A program made the position numbers and the translations under genes. The notes under the pieces were generated by a model. It was not told where the DNA came from. It saw nothing but the letters and a program-made list of their open reading frames with translations, and searched no databases. From Isoetes taiwanensis (lineage: Eukaryota; Streptophyta; Lycopodiopsida; Isoetales; Isoetaceae): a stretch of DNA of 64,000 bases. Of the stretch, positions 1 through 19,499 are shown one piece after another. Position 1 is the first letter of the stretch. The number at the start of each line of letters is the position of its first letter. The DNA is taken from NCBI GenBank assembly GCA_021234155.1, contig JAJEKV010000026.1, forward strand, positions 1,674,001 to 1,738,000, in the 5' to 3' direction.

Positions 1-3934
<3,934 letters not shown>

Positions 3935-6083
3935 TGTTAGAATGGCAACTTGGATAGACCATGAGGTATTGTCTATTCTCTGTACTATTTGATAAGCAAT
4001 GGCAGAGAACCAAAACATTTGTTTGCTTTTATCATCATTATTATTGTTGTTCTTATCAGATTATTGTGGCTATTTAGCAAGACACAGAACTGGCCATGTC
4101 TGTGTAGGTTTCGGCTGTACCAAAAGCCTTGCTACTAGGTTTCGATCCCTGATATGAAGGCAGGCAGATCGATTTGATGCCAAGATGGAAATTACGAATG
4201 AGACGTATCTAGCTTAAGGAAATGGAAAATTGAGCTAGAGTATTTACTAAAGGGATGGGAAACGAGCGCTAATACTCAAGTTTCCAGCCTTATATATTAA
4301 TCTATTTTTTTCATTTTACTCATGTTTCTAGGCATGATTTGATTTACTCATAGACAGAGAGTCATTCTTTGGCTCATAGACATGGAAATATATTAATGCT
4401 CGCTCTACATCTGAGTTCATTTTTATGGTATTTTTGGATTCATATACTTTGTATTTGAAAAGCTATGAAATGAAATCCATTGCTTTTCAATTCTGTGCTT
4501 ATGATTCTCTGGAATTTTACATAGCAAGTGCAGATTAGAGAAGGCTCTCATTTTGAACTAACCTTGCTAGTATGAAGGCTTTTGCTATAAGCCTGAGCCT
4601 CTTATGAGCCTATCCAGGGTGTCTTGGTGCATTAGTGCATTCATTTGGTGATGCAAAAATTGTACTTGTGGTACAATGCGGGATGCATAAGCAATATGTG
4701 TTTTCTTTATTGAGATTCTAGGCTTAAGTTGAAGCTAGAATTTATTACAGGCTTCATGCACCATGTCTATACTTAAAAGTGCGTAACTTATAAGTTTGAT
4801 TAATGTTTGGCAAATCCTACTGCAACTGTTTGGATTTGGAAAATTCTCAAGTTATAATTCCATTTCTCTTTCTTGTTAATGTTTTCCCAGGGCAAAAGGA
4901 TACAATTGGTGATCAGTGATAAACTGAGAGACCCAATGTACCTTTTGGCCCTTGCATCATTACCGGGATTACTGCTAACGTTTGCATGATTGGCTGCAGG
5001 TACGGGCTCTCTCCTCCAATTGTCTCTTTTTTGCAAACCGGGTTGGTGTTAACGTGGAAGGTTATGGAATGACGCAAAAAATGTAACTGTATACTATGCA
5101 CTTTGTATGTTATTGTCTAAACTATTCAATTTCAATTCAATAATAGTGTATTTTTGCAATTTACTCGATATGACTTTATGTTTTTGCTTAAGAATTTGCT
5201 GCAACAACTTTGCATTAAGGTTACATGGTTTTGGGGCTTGAGAAATCAGCCTTCTACAAAGTTGCCTTGAATGTTAAGTGTTGAATTACGTTTATGAATA
5301 TTTTGCTACTACTTTTCATTGAGAATACATGGTTTTGGGGCTTGAGAAATCAGTTCTCTACTAGGTAGCCTTAATGGGAAATCAGTCCTCTACTAGGTAG
5401 CTTTATAAAGATATACTTTCAATAATGCTGCACGTTGAAAGGAAAAACCTGTTTATGTGAAAATAATGAACAGCTTCAGACAAATATTGACCTTATTTAG
5501 TATTCTTGTTGGACTCATTTGGTCTAGGGCCTGGGTAGTGCCAGGACAGAATTTCTCTAGCTTCGGTTAAGTGACCAAGTTAGGAGTATGGACTTGGCTA
5601 GATTAGACCCTAGGCAAAGGAAAGTATATATGCTGAAACATCTGTTATCATATTCAAGGATATGAAACTCTATCCTTTTGAGTCCACCTGAATTAATTGT
5701 ACACAGTACACCTCTCGTGATTTATTGAACATTATGTTTTCCATTCGCACTGCTCTACCGTTACATTGGCTATTACTGGTTTGCTACCTACTTACTGTTT
5801 GCTATTTACTGATGCATTGGGACATTTCAAAAATGACAAGTACTAGCCACAGAAATATGACAGATTTCTATGGCTTATGAACATTAAAAAACTGGGCTTC
5901 TTGAAACCTGAGCAAGACCATAAAGGTATGAATATCTGCTATATGATTTATCTTTTATCTTTTAACATTGTAACGATTTACAGGTAACGTAGGGTCCTAG
6001 CAGAATGCTAGGCACCCCGCGCTACCTAGCAATATACTGAATTTTCTTTTAGGACCCTATTTCCTGCGGTAGGAGGTAGGTTG

Positions 6084-6166
<83 letters not shown>

Positions 6167-7826
6167 TAAATATATATAACAGGTTGGAGACGGTTGCAAC
6201 ACAAGAGCTAGTTACAGCACTTGCGAAGCTCATACCGCTGTAGGAGATGTCAAGTACTCTGACAACACTGGCTCAAAATACTAAGAGCGGTGTAGTCTCC
6301 TTTATTGCATTGGTGGCCTAATTTGCTATGGCACCACTCTGTACTCTTTTCTTGTACGGATGCAATAGAGCAATATCTTGAAGTGCCCCTATAATTAAGG
6401 GCATAATTGGTTGCCAATAATACAATGGCACCATGACTACTAAAGCTGTGTATTTGGCTTTAAGGCACACAAGCACTATTTATTGTTTATTGTTTATTGG
6501 AGTGTGCCACGCTGCAAGTGTATGGGGCTTTGCTCAATCTGACTAGGACGTGAAAATGGTATGATCCTATAGACTTTAGGGACATACAACCCTATGACGC
6601 CAATATGGCCTATGTTGTAAGTTTGCAAATGTGCAAAAATATAAGAATATAAAAATATGTGATACGGGAGTCTTGCCTTAACGTTGTTTATGGTGAATGC
6701 TACCATTGAACATTTAAAATTGCTGAATTCCTTATGCCATTCCTTGAATTCTGCACTAAAACTTATGGTGTGAATTTCACCAAGATTTAGAGCTTATTAA
6801 TCTTGGCGGGATGTCAGGAACTTGAAACATGACATATTGCCGTATATGCCAGGATTAAACCTTATACAGGTTGTTCAGGTGGATCCTATGCACAATCTGG
6901 CAAGGATTTGAAAATGGCACACAATTTAATTGTGGAAAACAATATTGGCAATTGTGGCAACCTAGTATACTTGAGATGCAATTAGATTGCATTATTGGCC
7001 TACGGTTGGATTTTACCTCTGGATTTAGGTTCGAGAAAAGCAAAAAAATAACGCAATGGTTTAGGGTATTTCCTTGGAAATCGATTTAGGGCTAGCAAAC
7101 CCTACTTCCTGAAATCGATTTAATATTCTGCCTTATCTGTGGCGCCTTAACAGGGGAATGCATGCCTTTACATATTTACATACTTAGCCTCATTTGCAGA
7201 TAAACTTAGGGCAAATGATTTATTTGCTAAGGGCATCTACAGAGCCTTAGCGAAATTATTTTTCTTAGACCCAGATGTGTTGGCCGGTCTGCAGAGACAC
7301 TGGGCGATTCCATTTTCGGATGTTGCACAGAGCCAGCCAGTTCGCTGTTAAGTGGCAGATATCAAACTCCGAGTTTTCGGATATGACATAGCCAGATTTG
7401 GCAAGCTTTGACCTTTGAAGCCATATCCAGCTTAAAAAGCATGGCCGGAATGGGACGGATTGTAGCCCCTGCTATAACACAAAAATGACGGAGCGATTAC
7501 TGGCCAGTTTGATCAGAAAAAGATGGCCGAAATTGGTGATACCATGATACAAAGGGGCATTCGATTTTGTCTGAGCTCTATGGCTGAGTTTTCTTGCACA
7601 GAATGGACAAGCAAAATGACATTTAGCTGGCTTGACTCCAACCAGGCAAAAACAAGATTTTACATGTCTACAGGTTTGGTATCTTTATGCCCTGTATGCC
7701 AGATCTGCCTTGCAGCGGGATAAAATGCTGGATCTATACTTAGACTTCTTGCTCTGTTACAAATTGATGGATGTAAGAAGATTGGTTCATATTCTTTGCC
7801 ACTGCCAACATTAGGCAGGTCGAATT
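3935..7826. repeat. 3.9 kb tandem repeat, copy 2
   Basis: A full-length second copy, 3892 bases against 3934 for copy 1; much of the difference is the shorter TA array. Outside the array the copies match over long runs, broken by small clusters of changes such as those near 4085-4170 and 6000-6020. Small open frames at 6871-7089, 7523-7723 and elsewhere recur because the DNA is duplicated, not because they look coding. Confidence 0.9.
6085..6178. repeat. TA dinucleotide microsatellite, repeat-unit copy 2
   Basis: Pure TA for about 75 bases followed by degenerate ATA-rich sequence. It is the positional equivalent of the array at 2149-2282 and differs in length, as expected for a microsatellite. 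Confidence 0.95.
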
Positions 7827-11130
<3,304 letters not shown>

Positions 11131-11148
11131 TATATATATATATATATA
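11131..11148. repeat. Short TA array, left remnant next to Helitron end
   Basis: Eighteen bases of TA immediately left of the CTAG at 11149-11152. It is probably the left half of an array that continues at 13855 on the other side of the inserted Helitron. Confidence 0.85.
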
Positions 11149-11159
11149 CTAGTAACGAT

Positions 11160-11176
11160 GCCCAGCGTTGCTGGGC
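11160..11176 (-). other. Helitron 3' terminal hairpin
   Basis: Perfect 7 bp stem with a 3-base loop, ending seven bases before the terminal CTAG. This is the structure required at Helitron 3' ends. Confidence 0.7.
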
Positions 11177-13650
11177 ATAAGTTGGGAACTTATAAATGAT
11201 CACCACTCACCAGTCTCACTACTCTGCTACTCACCACTCTGTAGAGTTGAATTGAATTAAAAGCCTATAGAACCCAACCAATACTGGTTTTTATGTTGTG
11301 GAGTCTGAGGCGGTGCGAGGTTGGTATGACATGTAGTTCTGTGATGCAAAATAGGAGCATTAGAATTTTGTGTCACAAAGATAAGAGTTAATTTAGTTTA
11401 TATCCAAGCTTTGATATAGTTTTTGTGTCAGCATGTTGTTTCTATATTAGAAATGCATCTTCAAAGAGGAGCATAAAGATAAGAGTTAATTTAGTTCATA
11501 TCCAAGCTTTGATAAAGATTTTGTGTCAACAACAATAAAAATACATTCAATTCAATTCAATTCACATGGCTATTTATTGCTAATTCCTCCTTGCATATGG
11601 ACTTTCCTTACATATGGACTTTGATGTTATCATCACTGAGCAATCACCACAAATAAGAGAAAATGTAATATTATTACTTTAAAAAGAATATCCCAAAATG
11701 TAGAACAGCGATTACAACATTTAGAGGGCAATCTATATACGAAGAGTGACTGAGGGTTGTTCAATGGTTTTGGGTTGTATGGAAGACTTGGACATTGATT
11801 TTCTTTTTTTCTCTCTTTTTTTTTGGGGGTGGGGGACATTGATGAGCTTAAGTTATTGTGTATGTGTACGTTACTCCAAGATATTGCGCTGTGGATTATG
11901 AAATGTGTGTGCAAACTTGTGAGGGGAATTATTGTTTAGAATTCAATGGAAGTAGACTTCTAAAATAATGGGACCAAAATATATTCTCGCATTGAGCCCT
12001 CTTCTACACCACTTCTGTGTCTTTGCTTTTTAGGGAACCCAATTCAGCAACAGATGATTGGGAAATGCTACAAATTTTTGCTCAAGGAAATTCCTTGATA
12101 TGAGCAATTATTAGAAAAGAAATAAACAACTTGAGGAGAAAAATGATTGCAATAATAACAAATGATTGAAAACACAAATGGAAATATTGGAGTAAGATAG
12201 TCAGTTTTTTGTCCATTACCATATGCATTGGTTGCAGCATCTCAAGAGTCAAATGGATGGGCAATGTGGTCCTCTTCATTGTCTTACAAAAAGCTTACAT
12301 ATACATTGGGTTTCTAACCATTTATTTAGTAAATGAATTTCATGGACTATAACATCCAGAAACACCATCCCTTATGCCAAAGGTCCTTTGAAGGCTTTCA
12401 CACTAACTATTAAACTGTTAGAACCCCATAATATATAACCGTTGCAATTTGAGTGAAGCACTTTTTAAAACAAACGTAATCCAGAGACTTTAATGCAACA
12501 TATCTTAGCACATTCTAATGCAGCATACCTTAAGAGATTCTAATATAGCATTCGAGCTATAAATAGCAAGTCTTGAGATATTGTTGTATGGCATTGCCAT
12601 CTTACAACTTTACTGCACACTGTGAAATCCTACAGTAAAGCAAACTACACCAGCAACTGCCCTGTGCGCAACACATTACTAAGAAAACAGAAATTATATG
12701 TGCAATATAGCAAACAAACGGACTTGAAAATATACACCCATAAGAGAAAGTATGCAATGAAGGAGGATAAACAATTCTTAGCTAGAGAAAGTATGCAATG
12801 GAGTGCCATAGAATTTAAGATCGTTTTATGTACCTATGCAGTTGATTACATGTAGACTGACAAACTGGAGCATATTTCTCCAGAAACTGGTGCACCTAGA
12901 GCACTTGAGCGCTTAAAACCTTCGCAAAAAACATGTAGAAGATATGATCAAGCATGTCAATCCAACAAAGACGCCAACAAAGCATGAACCCTTACCTTTT
13001 TGTTTGTAAAAGATTTTCAACTCCCCTTAGCATTATGAGCAATACTCTTCATTGCGATTAATCAAAGTAATTACAAAGGGGCATTTGCCCAATAAGCAAT
13101 ATCCTGCAAAAAGAGCCAGGGACAATTTAAATCACTCAGCATAATATGGCAATAGTGAGAGGATGATGGCCTGCCTTACATAACAAAAATCCATTGGCCC
13201 AAATATTCTTACCTTGCTAGGAACCTTTGCAGATATAAGACTGAAACAAAACACAGAGATGGTCTAAATAAAACACATGTTGTAGGTCGTTGAAGACTAA
13301 GCTGCTCTTAAGCACGCCAGCTAGCTTCAATTTAACTTGACTGTTGCGGCTGAAGGAAACAGATATGGCTTGAAAACCTCTGCTTAACCACTGTGTGAAC
13401 ATGCATTGAAGACCTATTTGCACACACGATTCACAGGCCAAAGCTTCGGGTGCATAATACTACTCTGCAAAAATCGTCTGCCTAATTGCCGATCTCCAGT
13501 TACCTGCGACCGCTTGCATATCGCCAGCCGACTCCAACTGGCTTCTGCAAGTCGACTCAACATGCTGGATTTGGAGGCAGCCGTATTTTTAGAAGAAAAG
13601 ACGCGCCGATGAAACGCATGCAACTTCTAAAGAAATCCTCGAGCTCCCTA

Positions 13651-13740
13651 ATCCTAATCGAACTCCCTGTGCCTCGAACCCTAATCCTAATCGAACTCCC
13701 TGTGCCTCGAACCCTAATCGAGATAGCCACCTAATCGAGA
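13651..13740. repeat. Short tandem repeat with CCTAATC motifs
   Basis: A block of about 39 bases containing CCTAATCCTAATCGAACTCC and CTGTGCCTCGAAC occurs nearly twice in succession, followed by two copies of a 17-base unit with AATCGAGATAGCCAC. The CCTAAT runs resemble interstitial telomere-like sequence but are not a regular telomere array. Confidence 0.8.
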
Positions 13741-13852
13741 TAGCCACTGAATCAGATTAAATCTCAACCATTAAATGAAATAATCAAATCTCAGCCTTTA
13801 AATTTAGGGCTGGGTCCAACACTTACACAATAACATTATAATATAAGATATA

Positions 13853-13854
<2 letters not shown>

Positions 13855-13904
<50 letters not shown>
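13855..13904. repeat. TA array, right remnant next to Helitron
   Basis: About 50 bases of TA. With the short array at 11131 it probably formed one microsatellite before the Helitron inserted. Its right edge runs directly into an inverted GAATCT-element end. Confidence 0.9.
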
Positions 13905-13906
<2 letters not shown>

Positions 13907-14590
13907 AGTGATTGTACTATGAGAAGTGTTAAAATCGAGCGTTTTTTGTGATCAAGATTTCGCAGAGGATTGTAGCATAAAGGTTTTAAGTTCAAGTGTT
14001 TGTACTATAAAGGACTACATGAAATCGACCCTGCAAAATACACCAATGTGGAAGATTCCCCTATATTTAAGGTTCTAGATTCCCAAAGACTATTCCAAGA
14101 TTCGCATATATTCCTCAATATTCTATGTACATTCTTCTAGACTAATTCAGATTTTATAAAGATTCCCCTAGAATTCACTATATTCTCAAAGAAATTATGA
14201 TGATTCCCTTGCATTGCCCTGGATTCTCAAAAAATTTCTATAGATTCTCTTGAGATTCCCCTGGATTCTCAGAGATTGTGCCAAAACTCAACTAGATTCC
14301 CCATGATTCTATGTAGGTTCTCTTGGATTCCCTTAGATTCTACGAAGATTCCGTTAGGTTCTTCAAGGTTTTATCAAGATTCTCCTAGATTCCTAAAGAT
14401 CTTATGAAGATTCCTTTGGATTCCTTTAGATCATACGAAGTCTTCGAAATTAAGATGTCAAGTTTTAAAGTCTGAATTCAATTAGAGTTCCTCCAAATTC
14501 TCCAAGATTCTTTAAGGTTTGACCAGATTATTCAAATATTCGTCGAGATTCTATCAAGATGCCCTTAGATTCTCCAATATGCGTACACAA
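13905..14590 (-). mobile_element. GAATCT-type element in inverse orientation (copy E2, truncated)
   Basis: The start, TACAAGTGATTGTACTATGAG at 13902, is the reverse complement of the right-end motif of copy E1. From about 14040 the AGATTC motif recurs at roughly 10-11 base spacing to about 14580. The left-hand module with the GATCAAAAGG motifs is absent, so the copy is truncated. E1 and E2 therefore point at each other across one TA array. Confidence 0.6.
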
Positions 14591-16240
14591 ATGTTGTGTA
14601 TTTTGTATGGTATCTAGTTCAAGCTTGCAATTTGGGATATTTAGAAATAAAGGCAGCATCTGATGTTGAGCATCAGGCTTATATGATGAACAACTCTAGT
14701 AGATTTACTTGTATCCTAGAGTTATGAATGTGTTGCATGTTTACCACAGTTCACCACTCTAGTAGATTTACTTGTATGACGATGAATTTCAAAGGCATTG
14801 CAAATGCTGGAATTTACATTAGTGCATGGAAATCTATGGGGAAACTTATGCTACAATAGGTTTGAAGAGCAAAGATTGAGTGGGCCTCCAACGTAAACTT
14901 CTCCATAATGTAGTCATTTTGTTATGAACCATAAACATGTCTCACTTGTCATAACAAAACAACGAGGTTAATTAGATAGTTTCTAGTCATAGGCTTAGTT
15001 CAACTTTTGTTAAGTGCAACCCAGGACAACCAATTCTTCAATGCCCTTCAATGATAGGCGAACATCCTAACAATGCAAAACCTCAAGTTGAGTGCAATCG
15101 AGATGATTGAAAATGTACCCGTAGGTTGTTTCACAAATAATATTATCCTGTTTATTACAGGACATATTGAACTTGACTTATTTGGGCTAAAAGCACACCA
15201 CGGCTATTGTGAATAGATGCCAATATCTTAGCAACGAGCGTTTTGTTTAACAGCGATTGGGTTATCATTATCGTGAGAAAAAAATACTCTTGCCTTTAAA
15301 GAAATGTTGATTTAGTTAACATCTTCAAGGTTCCAAGGTTGTGAAGTTTCGAGTACCATTTAATAGTTGAGATGATTGAAAATATAACAATCCAGTAGTT
15401 TGTTCAACAATAACCTTATCCTGTTGTGAGCAGCCCCACTATTCTGTGCTCAAATGCAAAAACCTCCCTTTTCCACATAATTTTCAAATATAAAAGGGTC
15501 TGCTAGTTGTAAAACCTTGGCATCAAAGACGCTAGCAACACACAACATGTTTTGCATATACTCAGCCTGTTTTACATCTTAAATGTTGTCGAAGGTGCTT
15601 TTGCATCCTAAATGTTTCTGTTAATCAGAGAGCTTTGAATGGAGGCAAATTGTAGATGTTTCAAATGGCAAGCATGTTAAGCAAAAAAATGCAATAATAT
15701 CAGACGAAATGGCCTTTTGCAGATGGATGTCGTTGGACAGATGCCATATTTCCATATCCTACAAAAAACATTTAAAATCAAGAGCTAAACAATATGGCCA
15801 TGCAATAAATCCCATGTACCTGGAGACCAAGAGCTTCTACCTACATAATTAGTAGCTAAAATTACCTTAAGAAAAAGATGCCATGGTATTAAAAATTTGG
15901 ATTCAAATCACCCTTAAGCTGCCGTGGTGATTGTGCAATGCACTGTTATGTCACTGAGGTTTTTTTCACTGCCTTACTGCCATCAATGTTGTTACTAATA
16001 GAACATGCCTGCAACACAATTCATAGTGTATCACCATCTTCCAGCCTGCAGAATTTCATTTCATGATTAATGGCTCCTAGTGTAAACTACTTCAAGGTCG
16101 TCAGACTTTACTTACTTCTTTATTTAAGAGTAAATCATGTCAATCAGTCCAGAAGAGATCAAAAGCTTTACTGCTTTATCTCTGATTCCATGTGCAGAAG
16201 CCATGATAAGGCAATCGTTTAAACTTCCAACAACAATTTA
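14591..16240. other. Unassigned AT-rich intergenic stretch
   Basis: No open frame, RNA gene or repeat stands out. Short echoes such as CTCTAGTAGATTTACTTGTAT (near 14695 and 14757) suggest old local duplication. Confidence 0.5.
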
Positions 16241-16244
16241 ATTT

Positions 16245-16366
16245 GTAATCTCAAATACAACAATTTAATTTGTAATCTCAAATGCACAACATGTGAGAAG
16301 TCTTCGGCAGACCACAAACCACCAAGAAAACACCACCAGACCACAAACCACCAAGAAAACACCACC
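16245..16366. repeat. Two short tandem duplications
   Basis: CAACAATTTAATTTGTAATC occurs twice in direct succession (from about 16230 and 16258), and a 28-base unit containing ACCACAAACCACCAAGAAAA twice (from about 16310 and 16338). Both look like recent replication slippage. Confidence 0.85.
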
Positions 16367-16719
16367 GTGCAAGAGAAGAGCCCATGAGAGGTATGGCGTG
16401 AAATGGAAATGCAACTTTCCAATGCTTGATATTTGAGATGATGAATCTAACAATGCTGGTTGCTCAATATATCTTAAACAAATGTTTTGGTCTAAGAATA
16501 TGCCGAGCAAAATTTTCAAACATTTGACTATTTTGGCACGTTAAGCTATAGGCAGAATGCCCTGCAATTTTGCATGCTAGATACGGTCTCGTTGGCTGTC
16601 AGACACCATTCTGATTTTTTTAATGCATGCCTGCACTCCATGGCAACAATTGGAAAGAACTGCAAGCAACTGTAGAACAATAATATCCCCAGCAACTTAA
16701 TTCTCTTTACCTTTCCTAG

Positions 16720-18170
16720 GTTACGTGGAGCTAGAGCAGCATGACATGTGAAGCACGCATGTTCCAGTGGGGTCGGTTATCCTCTGCTACATCAAAAGCC
16801 ACAGATTCAACAACACTTGTCTGCCCAGATAAACTCTGCAAAAGATGTCAATTTTTCATATAGCAATAAGTAAACATTCCACCATAACTATGCCACCCAG
16901 CTTATCATATATGATCATTGCATGCCCTGAATCTAATTGTTCATAGACAACCACAGACCATGATCACAGAAAGGAAGGTCTACTACTTTGTTAAATAAGC
17001 CACAAAAAAGATACATCACAAAACGAACCAGGGTTGCATATGGAAATAGATTTGGGTTCATCATATTTCTTTCTGAAGCAACCTTCACAGAATGGAGTAT
17101 TGGCAAATGAGAAATTATTCAGGGGATTGCCATCAAAGAAACTATCATGGCATTTAATGCTCATTCTGAGTCATTATGCCCGAACAGACTTTATGTAAAA
17201 GAGGTTTAAATCCAGCATATTATATTTAAATACCAGTATGGTAAATCTTGCTGGAGCCACAGAACAGAGCAAAATTTTAAATTTTGAAGCACTCACGTGC
17301 TTGAAAACTAGCCGAGGAGAATTGTCCTGCATCAAATTCAACGGTTGCAGAGTAAAATCTCTGAATTACTGGGTAACGAGACAAATTTACAGTGGCTGTG
17401 TAATCTTACCAAATGTTCTATTCGGTGCAGGTTATCTGCTTTCCCTTTAAATCACAGGTTATCTACTTTCCGAGGATAACCTTCGGAAGCTTCATATTCG
17501 GTGCAGCAACATACCATTGGTTGAAGAACCTACATATCGTATATGAAATATAAGCAAGCAACTATGACAGCTGAGTTAACCTACTGGAACACGATGGAAC
17601 CTGCATAGAGCATGATGAGCTATCAAAAAATACTATGGGTTACCATGTGCACACATCTTCATGACGTGCTGTATCAAAAATGGCAAGGGAATGTCACCAG
17701 AAGAAGAAGCTTTACCTGCTATATTGTTAACAAATTGTCGCATGATCCGAGCAACAGGAGCTTTCGTTGGGCCAACAAAATACAGGCCCTGCCGAGTTTG
17801 GACTAGGAGACACAAATACAACCACTTTTCTTCACAATACACAGTACATTTATGAAATGGGCATGTAAATGCCTTATATCCAGCAGAAAAACCATCCGAC
17901 AGTTAACAGAAGATCTTTTCCTACCTGAAATATGCTGAATAACAGCAAGTGTATGAGAAATTGCATGATTAACTAGAAGCATCGATCTGTAAGGCTGTGC
18001 AAGTGGATACGTACATGACTATCTGTTGCTGGTTTTGTAGAAGTTGCAGACATGCCTTTAGTAGCATCTGGAATAGATTTGGCACACTTGTCTTCCTGGC
18101 AGGATTCTGTTTCCTGGGCTTTTGACCCGAAATCTTCGCATGCCTAAAGATTGTAGAACATTGTTTCAAA
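16720..18170 (-). other. Possible downstream exons of the PPD-like gene (uncertain)
   Basis: Several minus-strand stretches have splice-like borders and modest open frames. One is near 18145-18010 after a TTTAG acceptor. Another is near 17845-17633 and reads TRQGLYFVGPTKAPVARIM, faintly like a TIFY block but lacking the TIFY core. A third near 17340-17297 ends at GTGAGT. A fourth near 16840-16735 follows TTTTGCAG. The expected second half of the PPD domain (KGMRRPSWNK-type) was not found, so the gene is decayed, incomplete, or has an exon I missed. Confidence 0.25.
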
Positions 18171-18253
18171 GTTGTAACAAAAAATCATTAAAACAAAAAC
18201 TTCAGACGTGTTGATCTACAGGCTAAATGTGCATTTTGCATTTAAAGAGGTAC

Positions 18254-18344
18254 CTGCGACAGTCTTCCCTAGTGAGCTGCATAATGTCGGCTTCCGAGAG
18301 CTCTTCTAAGGGCTTGATCGAAGGCAACTTCTCACTTCTGGCCG
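18254..18344 (-). pseudogene. PPD-domain exon of a PEAPOD/TIFY4-like gene
   Basis: The minus strand translates to KLPSIKPLEELSEADIMQL followed by TREDCRR and then a GTACCT splice donor. LTREDCR within a PLE-L-E-DI context is the signature of the N-terminal PPD domain of PEAPOD (TIFY4) proteins, plant transcriptional repressors that restrict meristemoid proliferation and organ size. Upstream, the frame meets a stop codon before any ATG, so the start would have to lie in another exon. The rest of the domain was not located. The exon lies in DNA bounded on its upstream side by a transposon-like module at 18760-19075, so capture by that element is possible. Identification of the motif is firm; function of the locus is doubtful. 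Confidence 0.6.
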
Positions 18345-18759
18345 TTTCCCTTTATTGACTCGAGCGTTAAAAAGCAGGAAATACCAAATAAGTTTGCCGT
18401 AGCAGCTTATTTCTATGGGACGACACTGATGGTATATGCAAAATCCCACAAAGCGAAGTGAATATGGTTGAATTGTGCCAAAAATTGCAAAAATTGCAAG
18501 GAAACGGTCAGTTTAGGTCTGAAGAAGGCCGATTTGCCTTAGGAAAGCTCATTTGATGCTCTGGGGTTAGAATCCAACTTCAGTGTGGAAGATCGATAAC
18601 ATGCCGGCATGAGCGCCAACAAATCATACAGGCGGCTATACTAGCGCCAGAAAAAAATCGTGAACAGAACACTGAAATACAGAGAGTCTAAAAAAAATGT
18701 AGAAGAAAAAATCTTTATGCCACTTCAATAGGAGGCCATTAGGAATCGTCATCATTAAA

Positions 18760-19075
18760 AGCTTTTAAAAAAAATGAAAAAAAAAGGACATATGGCATGG
18801 CGCCACCTCACAATGGCATTTAATTTCATTGACTCTTTATCAATAGTCTAGATTAATTCCTCTAAATCTGGCGGCCTAAATCAAAAGCCCCAACTCAAGC
18901 TCATAATGTGCCACAATTCTATACACCGACGGCTCAGATTAAATCCCCAAATCTAACGGTCGAAAACAAAAGCCCCAAATAAAGGGGCTTTCTGGGTGGC
19001 GCAACGTGGGCCGTCCAGATCTGAGATGGACGGCCGGGATCAGATTATCTACATTCAATATAATTGTATATATAT
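18760..19075 (-). mobile_element. Transposon terminal module B, inverted copy (B1)
   Basis: Read leftwards from the TA array, this module shows TATATATACAATTA, then a GGCCGTCCA palindrome (19009-19035), then the hairpin AAAGCCCC/GGGGCTTT near 18971-18996, then a GAGGTGGC-like motif. The same order of motifs occurs in plus orientation at 19215, 24706 and 29119. It probably forms the end of a transposon family of undetermined class. Confidence 0.5.
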
Positions 19076-19077
19076 AG

Positions 19078-19210
<133 letters not shown>

Positions 19211-19214
19211 GTTA

Positions 19215-19470
19215 TATATATACAATTACTTAAGCACCCCCCTTGTTATATAGAGATTGATCACAACCATCGATTATGAAATCGATGGTTCTAATGCAGC
19301 CACCTCGTCCTGACCTTGTTATGTAGAGATTGATCTCGGCCGTCGAACATGCAAGATCGATGGCCCAGATAAAAGCCCCTTTATTTGGGGCTTTTGATCT
19401 GCTTGTCGATTTAAAAAATTTAATCTTGACCATCATAAAAAGTCAATCAAATTAAATCTTTGCTTAAGAG
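19215..19470 (+). mobile_element. Transposon terminal module B, plus copy (B2)
   Basis: Starts with TATATATACAATTACTTAAG, contains two statements of TAGAGATTGATC, a palindrome around ATCGATTATGAAATCGAT, a GGCCGTC motif and CCCCTTTATTTGGGGCTTTT. It matches B1 inverted and B3/B4 directly. Confidence 0.5.
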
Positions 19471-19499
19471 TGTCTACATATCATATGTCATATTACTTT

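Larger units (their letters stand above)
11149..13848 (-). mobile_element. Non-autonomous Helitron inserted in a TA array
   Basis: Read on the minus strand, the 3' end has the canonical Helitron layout: a perfect hairpin (GCCCAGC, loop AAC, GCTGGGC), seven bases, then CTAG, then host T. At the other side a minus-strand TC (13848-13847) follows a host A and opens an AT-rich TCTTATATTATAATG start. Insertion between A and T, terminal TC and CTRR and lack of target duplication are family hallmarks. The 2.7 kb interior encodes no Rep/helicase, so this would be non-autonomous; the 13200-13740 part may be captured DNA. The 3' end is strong; the 5' end is inferred from the flanking TA sequence. Confidence 0.6.

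Noticed and set aside
13651-13740. Interstitial telomere array
   Set aside because: CCTAATC units are irregular and mixed with unrelated sequence; they form a 39-base tandem duplication.
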